Assembly (NCBI GenBank): GCA_023101885.1
Contig: JALPQD010000214.1
Span: 806,001-870,000 of the forward strand
Source: Typhlomys cinereus
Taxonomy: Eukaryota > Chordata > Mammalia > Rodentia > Platacanthomyidae
Length of the DNA stretch: 64,000 nt
Reading direction: 5' to 3'
The position numbers were made by a program, and so were the translations under genes. The notes under the pieces were generated by a model that was not told the DNA's origin, made no database searches, and saw only the letters and a program-made list of their open reading frames with translations. Below, piece by piece: positions 35,101 through 47,238 of the stretch. How positions within the stretch are numbered: position 1 is the first letter of the stretch; each line of letters opens with the position of its first letter.

Positions 35101-35789
35101 AAGGTAAGCAAGTTCATGGCTTCCTGACTTCGAAAAGGTGGCAAAAAAGTGAAACAATATCTTTCATGTGTCTCCTTACTTCTGAAATTAATTTTTCATT
35201 CTGGAATATTAACAGCCAACATTCCCTTGAATGCAGTTACACAAGGAATGTAATGATGGAATTGCCTCTGTGCAGACTCACATACAAAGGTAGCACAGAA
35301 AGGAAAATTCAGTTAGCAGTGTATGGCAGAAGAGAAGACTGTGGCAGGAGGATTATGATGAATTCAAGATAAGCCTTGGTTATAGTTAGTCACTGTCATT
35401 TAGATCATGAAGTTGAGATAAATTATCACATTTTAGCAATGATTGTGGAGATGTGTATGTGATCACATACTAGGGAGAGTTCATCAATAATAGATGTTAG
35501 GATTTTATGTAACATTTACAGACAATATTAAGTTTTAGTAAATATTAGGCAAATAATTTTCAGTATTCTGAGTCATGGGCTTAATTGAGATGTCTCTTGA
35601 TTTCTTCTATATATAAAATTAATTCCAACTATATACATTAAAAAGTGGATTGATTGCAAAACAAAAAAATACAAAATGAATTAACTGTTTAATTATATGT
35701 GAAAAACAAGATTTTTCCAGAAATCATTAGTAGTACTATCTGTTTCTCACCGGCCATGAGAATTCTGCAAAATATTCAATTCTCTAATA
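32161..35789. other. Long A+T-rich stretch, no gene seen
   Basis: The longest repeat-poor interval in the window. The 109-codon + frame at 35043-35372 is Lys/Asn-rich at its start and shows no domain, signal peptide or splice context. No tRNA-like folds or LTR ends noticed. Confidence 0.4.
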
Positions 35790-35803
35790 AAAGAAAATAA
35801 TAC

Positions 35804-36080
35804 AGGACTGGAGAGGAGGCTCAGGGGTTAAGCCTCTGCCTTGCAGGCGGAAGATCCTGAGTTCGGATCTTAGCCCTCACGTATAGGCGCCAGGCAGAAG
35901 TGAGGGCAGCCTGCGTCTCTGGTCCTGGTAGGGCGGAGCCTGTGAATCCTGGGGCAGAGTAAACAAGGAGGAGGCGATCCATGGTGGTTCCCTAATTCAT
36001 CCGTGGTTCTACACACACACACATACATGCACGCACACACATACACATGCACAATTGAATAAATAATAAAAAAATTTAAC
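35804..36080 (+). mobile_element. Young B2-type SINE with (CA)n tract
   Basis: Head aggactggagaggaggctca, body through ccgtggttctac, short imperfect CA tract, then gcacaattgaataaataata and an A-rich tail. Perfect 14-bp TSDs, aaagaaaataatac, lie at 35790-35803 and 36081-36094. Confidence 0.95.
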
Positions 36081-36094
36081 AAAGAAAATAATAC

Positions 36095-38410
36095 CTAAAG
36101 ATTACACTTAATTTTATTTTCTAGCTAGAAATACTACTATCTAATGAAGAATTTTAATGAAGTCCAGGGGTTAATATTTAACTTTTTCTGATATGGTTTC
36201 CCAGATGAACCTGTTTTAAGTTGTATCTCCAACCTATATTCTGATTCCCTTTGATCTATTTAATTAGTTTTATAGTCTATTTAATAAAACTCAGATATCT
36301 CCTTGATTTGTTTGTTCCATGCTGGTTTTCTGTGCAATGATGGAATGTAAATTCTATATGAAAAAGATACATGATTTCTATGCCTAGGAATGACTGGGAA
36401 TAAGTCTTTAATAAATTAATAAGTGAAAGGAAGTTTAATTTTCTGAGACAAGATTTCTTCAAATAAATTTATTTTGCATTTGTTGGAAGACTCTGTCTGT
36501 GGGAAATAGAAGGGAAACATTTATTTAGGAAGACAAAACATACTATTCACACATAAACCTCACTCACTACATTATCATGGAAAGGCTTCAGAGTTAGTTA
36601 TTTTTACGGAAGAGAAATATAAGGTGTAATTAGAATGTAGCTATAATCTTGGATGAAAATCAGTTTTTTAAATATGTTTACTGATATTTTAAGAATGTAG
36701 TACAAGTATTTGCTGAGTCCTAATCTGACCAATCTGGTAGACTAGGTCTCAGTTTGGATAAGATGGATTCAAAGAAACAATTTCTGGAAAAAGGACATGG
36801 CATTATTTGAAATAAATAAGAAAAATAAGTAAAATATGAGAAATGTATCTCTGTCCAGTTGGGGGCCTAAAGCCTGCTTGCTGGAGAATGTCACAATAAT
36901 GCCCATGGGCAGGTACTAGGAATTCCTCCCTAGACAATTTAAGTTTTGCCCTGGCAGGAGGAATTCTTCTGGGAATTGGTATGCCTTCTACCTGTTCTTA
37001 GGTTTTTTGGGACTAGCTTTCTGCTCTCTGATCTAGAGAAAAAGCTTACTTTTAACTTTAAATCAAATTACAACTAGAGATTTTATGTCATAACAAGTAA
37101 GTAGAGTTGTTAGCCAGAATGTATGCACTGATTTTAAAGAAATCAGAGAGCAACTTCAAGAGTCTTAAAACATAGGTGGTTAAATTCCCACCTATGAACT
37201 AACTCAGAAATCCCATGAGACTATGCCATTTGTTCACTAGAACTTTAAAAGGCTGTTTGATCCCTCTTGAATTGTAATTTATTCTATCATAGGAGGAATT
37301 GTTCTTTTAATAATTATATTGCTTAAGTATTTCCTTCAACACATTTCTCAGCAGTGCTCCATCAACAAGACCACACTACAAGCACTTATGCTCTTGAATA
37401 TCCAAACCATGGCCCCCTTAGAGACGTGGTTCAAGCTTGGATTGCAGAGACTCATGTGGGTCTAATCTACTACCCACATATCCTGGCATGACTTCCAGAG
37501 GTGAGGTCTTTCGAGGGCCAGTGACTAATGATGGGTAAGATCCTGTGAGGCAGGAGGACCTAAGCCAGACACCAATCCCTTATGCTGGACCCCATCTGAG
37601 GCAGGGTCAACAATGTCAGAGAAAATAACTCTGGTCCCCACTGGCTGTCAAAAAAGATGGATATGTAGGAGGAATGAACCAGACTTTATGGACTGCATGC
37701 AACTTTCCCAAGCTAGAACCTGCTGCCATGCCTGGTGCTGATGTCGACCCACCTGAATGAGAGGACCAATCCAGACAGGACAACAGCAAAAGCTCACACT
37801 GAGACTTATAAGATGTTGGGCACACATATAGTTAATTGTTAAAATCTAAAGGAGCTCAATCCTCCTCTGTGTATTTTAAAAATGCAGTCTCTGTTAAAAT
37901 GATGACACCTATGTGGGCTCAGTCCTCTGACTATCTGGTGAAGTATTATAGATTAGATAAATTTGGAAATAATGGGAGAATAGAATCTGTTTGTGTCTTT
38001 TCCCTCAAACAATGGGTTGGCTACTTAAAACGCTGATAATTCTTACTGACCATAGGAGACTAGGAGGGTCTGTGTGTGTTTTCCTCTGTTTGCAGGTGCA
38101 GTGACACGTTTGCCCTAAAATTTTCTAGTACAAAAGCTGTTACAAAATTTCAGTAAATGGTCCAGATTCACTCAGCCTAGAGAGTTGTTTCTGTTCTACA
38201 TTCTGCCAACTCCTTGCCTCACCTGGTCTGGGGAAGCCCTGGTCTTGAGGCTGCAGCTCTGGCCTGCAGCAAGTATTTATTTGCTTTATATATCTCTTAT
38301 GTTTTCCTTTCATATTTCCTCACTGTGAGATACATGGTCTACCAATTTCTGTGGACTACATCAAAAGTTCAGAGTATCTCTTTGACTAAACAATGTCAAT
38401 AAAAGCATTG
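36095..38410. other. Intergenic DNA, possibly with ERV-like remnants
   Basis: 36.1-36.8 kb is A+T-rich. From about 36.85 to 38.4 kb the sequence is more complex, with a polyA-signal-like aataaaagc near 38398. This could be decayed LTR or ERV material, but I found no TG/CA boundaries or coding motifs, so it stays unassigned. Confidence 0.3.
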
Positions 38411-38720
38411 ATGACTGGAGAGATATTGCAGATGTTAAAAACTTTGCCTCACAAACAAAAGGGCCTGAGTTCAGAGTTCAGAATTTCAGGGACAATTGCT
38501 AAGTAGAAATGGTGACACCTACATATCTTGTCCTAAAAGGCAGAACTTGGAAAACCCTAGAACAAAGCAATAAGTAGGTAGAGCAACCCAGGATGATTCC
38601 AGATGTCACCTTTGTACTTCTATGGACTACACACTCAAGTGCCCTCTTGTATATACATACAAACACACACATGCACATACACACACACACACACACACAC
38701 ACCACCACCACCACCACCAC
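38411..38720 (+). mobile_element. Older B2-type SINE with CA/CAC tail
   Basis: Head gactggagagatattgcaga, degenerate B-box region gggcctgagttcagagttca, body block ccaggatgattccagatgtc, and a CA tract from 38667 passing into CAC repeats to about 38720. Same older family as at 24.1, 41.8 and 52.6 kb. The open frames here are by-products of the CA repeat. Confidence 0.65.
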
Positions 38721-39192
38721 CATCATCACTACCACCAGCACAATAACAACAGCAACAAAAACAAAACAAAACAAAACAAAAACATTGGTGAACTTTAACA
38801 GTCAAGTTCAAGGATTAGATTCTGATGACACTCAGGAAGTACTTCTATCTCAACTTCACTTTTCCTTATATAGTCTCATCAAAAACAGAATGCACAAAGA
38901 AGTCAAGGAAGGGACATAAAAACTTCTCTGGCACTTAGTGGTGCTTAGAATCCAAGTCTCCAAAAGGAACAGTCCTAATACTAAGTTAAAATATGTGGAC
39001 CAGTGGCAAACAAATGGCTACATATGGCAATCTCTACCCTGGATTAATTTGTGAAATATGACTAAAATTTTGCCTTAAATTTCCTATTACCTGGAAATAA
39101 TCATTATTCACCATATTTTCAAATGTTTCAGAATAGAATTCAAATGTTCAAAATGCTCAAAAAATCAAACACATAGAAACAAAAGTACAAAA

Positions 39193-39400
39193 GTGGGGAG
39201 AAGTCTCAGTGGTTTAAGTTCAACAAAAGCATCAGAGTTCTGATCTCCAGATCTCACATAAAAGATGCCAGGCAGGCATGGTAGCCCACCTGTATTCCAT
39301 TCCTGCAAGGCATAGTCTGGAAATCACTAGGGCAAGTTGGCTAGGTAGACTAATCCTATTGACTCACTCTGAATAAATTAGAGACCTTACTTCAAAAAGA
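39193..39400 (+). mobile_element. B4-like composite SINE remnant
   Basis: A tRNA-like start (ggggagaagtctcagtggtt) is followed by a B1-like block (aggcatggtagcccacctgt) and an A-rich end. That composite order fits a B4-type rodent SINE, well decayed. Confidence 0.45.
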
Positions 39401-41184
39401 TATGTCAAAAGAGTGAACAAGGATGATTTGTGTTACTCAAACAAATCTTTTTTAATAACATAAAAGACAAATAATGAATAATAAAATGTGACAAGTTTAT
39501 TTTTAATATTTTTTCATAAACACACATACATATATTTATATATATGAATATTCTATCTGCATATATGAACTTGCTATAGAAATCATAGGAAATTTCAGCA
39601 TAGATGCTGAAGATTAAAAAAGAATAAAATAAACAGCAGAATAAAAAAATAATGTTAGAATAGGTTGACAAGTACAATAGTAGATTAAAAGCATCAGAAA
39701 ATAAAACATATTAGTAAGAATAATTTGTTATACTAAACATACTATGTTAATAACAAGGAAATTAATTTTCAGAGGGTTATATAAAATATAAAATGATCCA
39801 ATATATGTGAATTTGGATATTAGGACAGAAAAAAATATGGTCCTTAATACAGTCAGGGATGACAAGAAACAATACTCTCAAATGTACTGGTTGATAAAAC
39901 TAAAAAGTGATCCAGAAGATGATGGAATAATTTCAGACTGGAGGATATAGCTACTAATTAACATTTGTAAAGTAAAACCAAATATTTCTCAGGGTCAAGA
40001 TAAATGCCAGCATCACTTCCACTATTTCAGCATCAACTTCAATTACAAACAACTAATATGATGATGCAGTGCTTCTCACTATATGATGTGATCCATCACC
40101 GTGGTAGCTAAACAAATCATCTGTCAAAATTTGCTGCTAAAATTTTAGTGTGCATAACTTATTCTGTACATGAAACATGAACATTCATATGAGATACTTT
40201 TTAGAGGACAACTGGGAGAGATTTCCCTTTTGAAAAATTAAAACCATAGATGGTAATAATTGCAAACTCTAAATTCCTGAAATCAGCAAAATAACACTCT
40301 GATACTTTCCATAATACAAAAATGCAATCAGAGAGAGCTTTAACACCAAAATATTAATTATCAATTAAATAACTTATTAATTAACAATGTTTGCTATATC
40401 TTAGTCAATGAATATTCCCATATTTAAAAATCCCTATGACTGTATGTGGAGAAGAGTTAACATTTGGGAAATGTAGTACTGGCAAATTTAATCCAGTAAT
40501 TAAGATGAATTAATAAGCACATTTGTACTTTAAGGATAAATATTAAGGATGTAAGAAGCATAAAACATAAGTATATAAATATATCTGGATATTCACAGAA
40601 ATGTTAATTGTAAAATTTTGTCCTTTTAATTTACTTTATTCTTAAGTCAGGTCCTAAGACCTTAGGCCTTCCAATTAAAATTAATCATTCATGTCTGAGA
40701 TGTATCTATTCATATGCTGTCACTAAGAAATAATATTGTGCTTATGATATTGATCATGTTTGTGCTTATGAATATGTAATTTTTTCCTAAGTTCTTCCAA
40801 AAATTGATTGTTTCTTGCCTGAAGTATTACACATACCTACACTTAGTCAATGATACTTCCATTTCAATAAATGTGACCTCCAATAGATCCTTTGCCACTT
40901 ATAGTTGGAAGAATTAGAAATAATTTGAAGAACCTAAGTCATTCACTTCAGTAACATAAAATCTTACATTAAATATCAAGCCAAACAACCAGAAACAGGA
41001 TATGCCATTTTCACCTGAGCAAGTAATACCTATGATTGTACTAGAATTATGAATACTTGTTAGGATTATTGATAAAACATTTTAATGAATTTTGGCATGA
41101 TTTTATAAAGTAGTGCAGAACAAGATAAACAATGTGATTAATACAAGTATGTCCTGATGGTATATCATCATATCTTCAAAATGA
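39401..41184. other. A+T-rich intergenic DNA, no gene seen
   Basis: Extremely A+T-rich. The 90-codon Phe/Ile/Tyr-rich - frame at 39405-39677 is expected by chance. No repeat termini seen. Confidence 0.4.
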
Positions 41185-41315
41185 TAGAGAAGAAAAAGAA
41201 AAGAATATAAAAGGAGAAAGAGGAGGAGTCAAAGAAGAAGAAGAAGAAGAAGAAGAAGAAGAAGAAGAAGAAGAAGAAGAAGAAGAAGAAGAAGAGAAGA
41301 AGAAGAAGAAGAAAT
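41185..41315. repeat. (GAA)n microsatellite in a purine tract
   Basis: Nearly uninterrupted GAA triplets from about 41231 to 41314, preceded by A/G-only sequence from about 41185 with few breaks. GAA/TTC repeats of this type can form triplex DNA; that is inference from the class. Confidence 0.95.
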
Positions 41316-41821
41316 AATTAATGTCAAGGTCTCTAATTGCAATGTCACTCTCTTCAATTAATGTTCTTTAGAAGGTAGCATAATCCTTCAGCAATGGTAG
41401 AAGAAAATAATATCCTTACACTGACAATATTTGTACACCTGATAATGAAAATTACTGGAAAAAGTCATTAAATTTTGAGATTTTGTATTTCACACACATC
41501 CTATGGAATACTGTGTACATAAGTTTCTGATCCTGCAAGGCCGAATAACGAAAAGGGAACATCACGAAGTGACAAAATCTGACAGAAGATGCTGCTGGGA
41601 AGTCAAGTACCCAGAATTCAACAGTTTGTGCTACGATTAGTTCCCATGTGTGTGACAGATACATAATCAGTTTGTTCTCAAGATTTGCAATATTAAAAAA
41701 CTTCAAATTAACCATAAATTATATGCTCTATCAACTGTGAGTTAACAATATTTTCTATTGAAAAGATAGTGCTTCAAAATCATTGGAAATTATTGGTTTT
41801 CATTTTTAAATACAGTGTTTA
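41316..41821. other. A+T-rich spacer
   Basis: An 87-codon - frame at 41452-41715 has no recognised domain. Nothing else seen. Confidence 0.4.
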
Positions 41822-42006
41822 ATGGGATGGAGAGATGGCTCAGAGTTAAGACTTTGTCTTGCTAGAGAAGGTCATGAGTTCGGATACCAGGTCCCACATA
41901 AAATGAAGGCAGAATGGCACCCAGAAGGAAGCAAGAAGAAGGTAGAAGCAATTCAGGATGTCTCAAAGTCACCCTTGGTTCTCCACAGGGATACAGTGTC
42001 CCTATG

Positions 42007-42040
<34 letters not shown>

Positions 42041-42055
42041 AATAAATAAATAAAA
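41822..42055 (+). mobile_element. Older B2-type SINE with (CA)n tract
   Basis: Head gggatggagagatggctcag, B-box-like gagttcggatacc, body with caattcaggatgtctcaaag and ttctccacaggg, (CA)n at about 42008-42035, and a gagtaaataaataaataaaa tail. Intermediate in preservation between the two SINE groups. TSD not certain. Confidence 0.75.
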
Positions 42056-42479
42056 TATTAAATATAATGCTTAGTTAGTAATAATTGAATTTCATTTTAT
42101 TTAAATATTAATTTGCAAACTTCACTGGCTTACTGTTGTGTCGCCTTTCATATGCCCAATAGCAATTATATCCAGATATTCTATTAAAAACCATAATATT
42201 TATATAAATATATAGTGTCAAATTTATCATATTTGATATCAAATTGAAAAAGAATTTTTCCATTGGCAGATTAGATTAGGAATTTTAGCTATAATAGATT
42301 TTTTTAGCAGTCATATGCAACCAGGCTGGGAAAGTCCTTGAAGATCACACTCTACCACTGGAATTGTCCACAGGAATGCACCCTGTCAGTCTGCAGAAAC
42401 TGGCTCCTATCCCCTACAGAGATAAGGTATACAACTTCCCCCAATCCTTTGTTTATGAAAGATGGAAATGAGCTCCTTG
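42056..42479. other. A+T-rich DNA passing into ERV-like sequence
   Basis: The first half is A+T-rich. From about 42320 the composition rises and may already be ERV material adjoining the LTR. No coding motif seen. Confidence 0.3.
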
Positions 42480-42794
42480 AATGTAGGTGAGTTAAGTTTC
42501 TCAAAAATAAGAATGTTATGCCCGAAGCGCAAAGTCCAAAGAAACCCACTGAAGTCGTCCACCGATGCAAAAACAAGAGGGTCGGAGCTGGAGAAGTGGC
42601 TCAGGGGTTAAGCTTCTCTCTGCCTTGCAGGCAAAAGGTCCTAAGTTCAGATCCTAGACCCACGTAGAGGCCAGGCTGAAGCAGGGGCGGCCTGCGTTTC
42701 TGGTCCTGGTAGGGTGGAGCCTGTGAATCCGGAGGCATAGTAAACAAGGAGGAGGTGGAGGCGGTCTATGGTGGTTCCGGAATTCATCTGTGGT

Positions 42795-42844
<50 letters not shown>

Positions 42845-43410
42845 ATCGAATAAACAAACAAACAAAAAAAAAAGCAGAAACAAGAGGGTCATTTTTATTA
42901 GTTCAAACCTAGTTTTGGGCCACACAAGTCCTCAGCACAGTGTGGGAGTGCGACCCCAAGGCAGCAGAGTTTAGGGATTTTATAAGCAGGGACTGAGGAA
43001 TTCACATGTAGCCCATGTAACCTTCCACAACCCCTCCCCTGTGACCGATGGCATTCTGCTCTTCCTGGTTTGTGCTAGGGGGGGGGACTGGCACCTAGGG
43101 GGTCTGAGGTTGCTTCAAAGGCATCAACACTTAAGTCAGCTCAGATTCCTATAAACAGTTTCTAGCACCCCTTGGATTACTCATGGCCCTTGAAATTCTT
43201 TGAGCAGTTAGTGACTGGCTTCCATCTGCTCTGATCACAATCTGTCTTGGCAAAGTTGGTGAAATGTTACTGTAAAGGCTGCTCTACCAGTTTAGGGGCT
43301 CCCAGAACATTAAGTATTTCCTAATTTGGGGCTGACTGGTCATCCTTATAGTCATATACACAAATTGGGTCAAACAGTCTATGTCTAGCATGTCCGGTGT
43401 TTTACAGGGA
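42480..43410 (-). mobile_element. ERV long terminal repeat, SINE-interrupted
   Basis: On - the right part contains a polyA-signal-like aataaaa just right of the inserted SINE (42891-42897). An R/U5-like stretch left of it contains gcatcggtggacgacttcag and ctttgcgcttcgggcataac. A candidate 5' edge tgtaaaacaccggacatgct lies at about 43389-43408. No matching TSD was found and the element class is not certain; the layout suggests an ERV LTR, solo or attached to decayed internal sequence. No protein domains are visible. Confidence 0.5.
42584..42873 (+). mobile_element. Young B2-type SINE inside an ERV LTR
   Basis: Head ggagctggagaagtggctca, body to ggttctac, pure (CA)n at about 42799-42839, then gcacaatcgaataaacaaac and an A-rich tail. 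TSDs of 17 bp with one mismatch lie at 42567-42583 and 42874-42890 (core aaacaagagggtc). It lies between the LTR's polyA signal and U5-like part, so it is younger than the LTR. Confidence 0.95.
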
Positions 43411-43439
43411 GGGCAAGTGAACAAGTAAAAAATGGAAAC

Positions 43440-43765
43440 AAATATGTTCAGGTCCCACAAAAACAGGGCAGCTCAGCCAGGAGTTCCAAAGAGGTAAGCT
43501 AAGAGGTGAATAGACCAATCAGGCATGAGGGGATACCAAAAATCTTAATCAAATTTAAAGAAAATAAAACTAACCAATAAAGAAATTCCACTTTTCCCCA
43601 ACCTATTAACTTCAAAAATACCCCTGATCCTGCCAGCCATCAGACAGCTCTCCTGTTCCTGTCAAATTGTATTCCTTTTTTTTCTCCACTATTAAATTTT
43701 GTCTTATTCCTCTATACATATTTTGGTTTCAATCTTTAGCACTGGAACACAAGAACCTGGGCAAA
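43440..43765 (+). mobile_element. Possible second ERV LTR fragment
   Basis: Contains ccaatcaggcatgagggg (CCAAT-like), a C+T-rich block and attaaattttgtcttattcc resembling a polyA signal and R start, then tttggtttcaatctttagca. The order resembles a gammaretroviral-type LTR on +. The ends are not defined and there is no TSD. Confidence 0.35.
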
Positions 43766-46559
43766 AATACCATAATAAAGTAACAAAGATATGAAAGATA
43801 TCGAATATGTCAAAATATATGTCAGATATATCAAAATATATCAAAATCATTTGGACTAGTCATATATTTATCATCAGGCAAACTGTCCAAGCTTATTTTA
43901 AAAATGTGATTTCTTGTTTAGAAGTCAGAGGAAAATTTGCAAAAATCAGTTCTCTCCTTTTCATTATGTGGGATTTCAAGCATAGAACTCAGTTTGTCAG
44001 TTAGTGATCAGACCTCTGAGCCCTCCTCCATCCCATTTTTTAAAAGAAACATCCAGGTTATAGATATCATATTCCTTGAAGACATTCGTAAATATTATAC
44101 TCCTTGAAGACATTTATAATCTTTGTATATTTTTATTATTTTCTGTTCACTTTTATTCTAAAAGAAAAATTTCTATCTTGCAGACCATTTTTGACTCAAA
44201 TGTCATTGTTTTCTCCCATCTACCTTAATTTTTTAATCATTAAGTTAGATTACAAGATAAGTCTCCTTGTGGCATTTTAGACATATACTCTGTTCATACT
44301 CTGTTCTTGTTCATCACTTTCTCCCATTGATCTGTCCTCTCAAGTTTATTCCTGTCTTACTTCCTAGTGAGCTATTATTGTTCTAGGGGATTGGTTTGCA
44401 GACAGGGTTAGCCACCACACTGTTACTTATAGGAACTCTGGTGCGATAACATTGAATCCCTGATCTCTGGAGTACAGCATTTGGTACTCTATTGCCAAAG
44501 CATGCATGTCATACGGAAGTAAACTAATATCAGACCTCAGGACTGCACCTCAAAATAAGTATCAAGATCCATACATATTTCCTAATCATTAATTCATATG
44601 ACTTAAGAGATATCACATGGTTGTTACCATATAATATAAAATATGAATGATTTTTTCCATGTCATGTTCTGTGTGAAGAAATCTAGATCTAGCAGCTAAA
44701 AAATGTAATTTGAATCAACTGAAAAAGTTACCCAACAAGGCACAAATGCCAAAAAAATAGTTATAGAAAATGGGTAAAACATGGTTATGTTACATTAATA
44801 AATTACTTTTACAATTACTAAAATAAGATAATCTAAGAAGTACTGGCCTAACAAAGTCCAGCTGTCAAGGTTCTAAGAATGCAAAATATTCAGAAAGCCC
44901 CCATGATTTCAGTAAAACCCTTGTCAATGAGGACCTTATTTCAGTAGTCACTTAGAATTGAGAAAGGAACAAATGAGGGGGAAATCATCTTCATTGAAGA
45001 TAAAACAGGTTAATGGATTTTTAAATTTTCATATTTTTCAAAGAACTGTATCTGAAATTCTATTCACCTTACTCTTCAAGCTTTCAAAATATTGGTATTT
45101 GGTGTTAAATCTCAAGTACTATAAAAGTACAAACCACCAGACTCAATTATGCAAAACACAAACAAGTCAATGTAAAAATATATTACCTCTTGCTGCATTA
45201 AATTAAATATATTGAATCTTTTCATGATAATAGCAGACTTGAAACCATTAACATTTTTAAATGAAATGTATTTTCCAAGTTGCTATATTATACTTTTCTC
45301 TGGTTTAGCTTATTTTCAGCACCTTGTCAGTAATAATTTGTGTTCTCATATTTGCTCTAAGTATAGCTGAAGACCAAGTGAGATCATCCAGTGTAACACC
45401 TTGTGATCATAGGAATGGTCTTACAATGACATTTGTGAAATTTGTCTCTATATTCTATTTCTTCACCTTTCTTATGGTGAACATTTCTTAAATTGACACA
45501 AATTTTTTTATAAAGAAAAGTGTGAGGCAGGTGTTCAAGGCCAAAAGGAACACTGCTTTGGTCAGGCAAGGAGGGAATTTGTTTGACTTTGCTCCAAGCA
45601 GCCAATTAAGTGATGATGAATTAGATCCCCTCAAAGTGAAACTCTATTACTCTCAAACATGTCATGCACCCTGAAGTGTATAATGCTTGAGCATAAATAA
45701 GATTGTTACTAATTGTGTAAAGAAGCTAGAAAATAATTACCATTCCAACACCTAAATATCATCATTGATTGAAGAATCATGAAATTCCCTTCTGAAATTT
45801 TCAACTGTGGTTTGTAAGCTCTTAATTCTACTGTTGATACTACAAATTGTGGCAAAGCAATTGTTTCTTCTAAGATCCTAGTTAGTCCTTTGGGGAATGT
45901 CAATAATTATGCCATTGTGTAGATTTGGTGGTAGAAGTTCTCATTGTAGTGACCTTCTGAGTATAGCGGCCCTGTCTTGGCAGGAGTGTGTTGGTCAGGA
46001 ATACCTCATCCCACATTTAAGCTCTTGCAATATTACCACCCCATCTTCTGAGAGGTTTTCTGAACTTTGCTGTGGGATAAGATTTTGGTAGGCTGATTAG
46101 GGCTGAATATTCCAGGTTCGCTGATGTTCAGTACTCTGGCCTGATGTGATTTTATGCCTCACTAGTCTCCCATTGTAAAAGGATGTGATTGAACTCTAAG
46201 AGCTTATCTAAGGGTTAAAAAAAGGAGTGTGTAGATGGTGTTTTATTATCAATCTCTTATAGTTAACACTAGGATTTCTGTCTACTTCCCTTCTGCTGCT
46301 ATTGGGATAAGTTTACAGTATAATATATGGTTTATTTCCCTGACATTAAGGGGATAAGTACCCATTCAGAGAGTAACTGCTTTCACATGGGTTTTACATA
46401 CCTCTGTGGCTCCCATAGATTCTTCTTACCAGAGTTGTAATAATGGTTTACAATGTTAACTACTGGTTTAAGCCCTTGATCTCTCTTTTTCCCCTAAACT
46501 ACTTGACTCTTTTTTCCTCCCTTACCCCTTAAGACTTAGCACCTTACTTTCCTTCCCTT
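43766..46559. other. A+T-rich intergenic DNA, no gene seen
   Basis: A 28-bp period small repeat (ccttgaagacatt at 44074 and 44102) is present. The part at 45.9-46.2 kb is more complex and may be an unrecognised old repeat. The 62-82 codon frames lack features. Confidence 0.35.
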
Positions 46560-46912
46560 ATGTGCTTTTCTTCCATAGTGGCCTTATATATCTTAGAAGA
46601 AACAACTGCTCTGAGAGAATCTTTCAGGTTCTGGACAAGGGAAGAGGAACATTTCCATTTAGGACTTTACCCACTGAAAGGCCACATAATCTGACTCCCT
46701 TACCCACACAGGCACCCCAAAGAGAGTCCTGTGATACATACAAGCAGAGAAAGGGAAGATGTGATGGGGGTGGGGAGTTGGAGGGGAAAGGGACATAGAG
46801 CAATATTGATGAAGGGAGGGGAGGGTGGGAGAGAAGGAAAGTGGGTGGGGAGAGATTCAGGACAAATACCTAAGTCCAGTTTGTTTGTAAAAAAATAAAT
46901 ATTTAAAAATGT
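46560..46912 (+). mobile_element. Old L1 3' terminus
   Basis: Complex 3' UTR-like sequence passes into a G-rich tract (46760-46860) and ends at caaatacctaagtccagttt followed by an A-rich tail near 46900-46912. This matches the layout of the younger L1 ends with diverged sequence. Confidence 0.6.
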
Positions 46913-47224
46913 ACAAAGCAGCATGTTGCTACAGAGTGATGTCTGATGGTGAGCAACATCTGAAATCTCCTGAGATTTGTATCAAAGGCAATTGCTTGAA
47001 AATCAAGTGATTTCTGTTAATTTTTGAGATATAACTCAACATTCATATCCTAAGCTCATACAGGGCACTAGGATTAAAAAAAGTATATTCCTTTAAAAAC
47101 CATCACACCTCCACATAAAATTCACATATTGTTTGAAAATTTTCTTATTTATGCTATGAAATATTACTACTAATATATTAATTATATTTGTGTTTGAAAT
47201 TTAAAGTGTAGCAGTATCTTAGAG
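46913..47224. other. A+T-rich spacer
   Basis: No features seen between the two L1 ends. Confidence 0.4.
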
Positions 47225-47238
47225 AAACCCTTGTTTTT

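Noticed and set aside
35043..35372. A 109-codon + frame in A+T-rich DNA
   Set aside because: No domain, homologous motif or exon context that I recognise. Its length is within chance for a 64-kb sequence.
36850..38400. A possible complete ERV between 36.85 and 38.4 kb
   Set aside because: Composition is suggestive but no paired LTRs, primer site, purine tract or protein motif could be found by eye.
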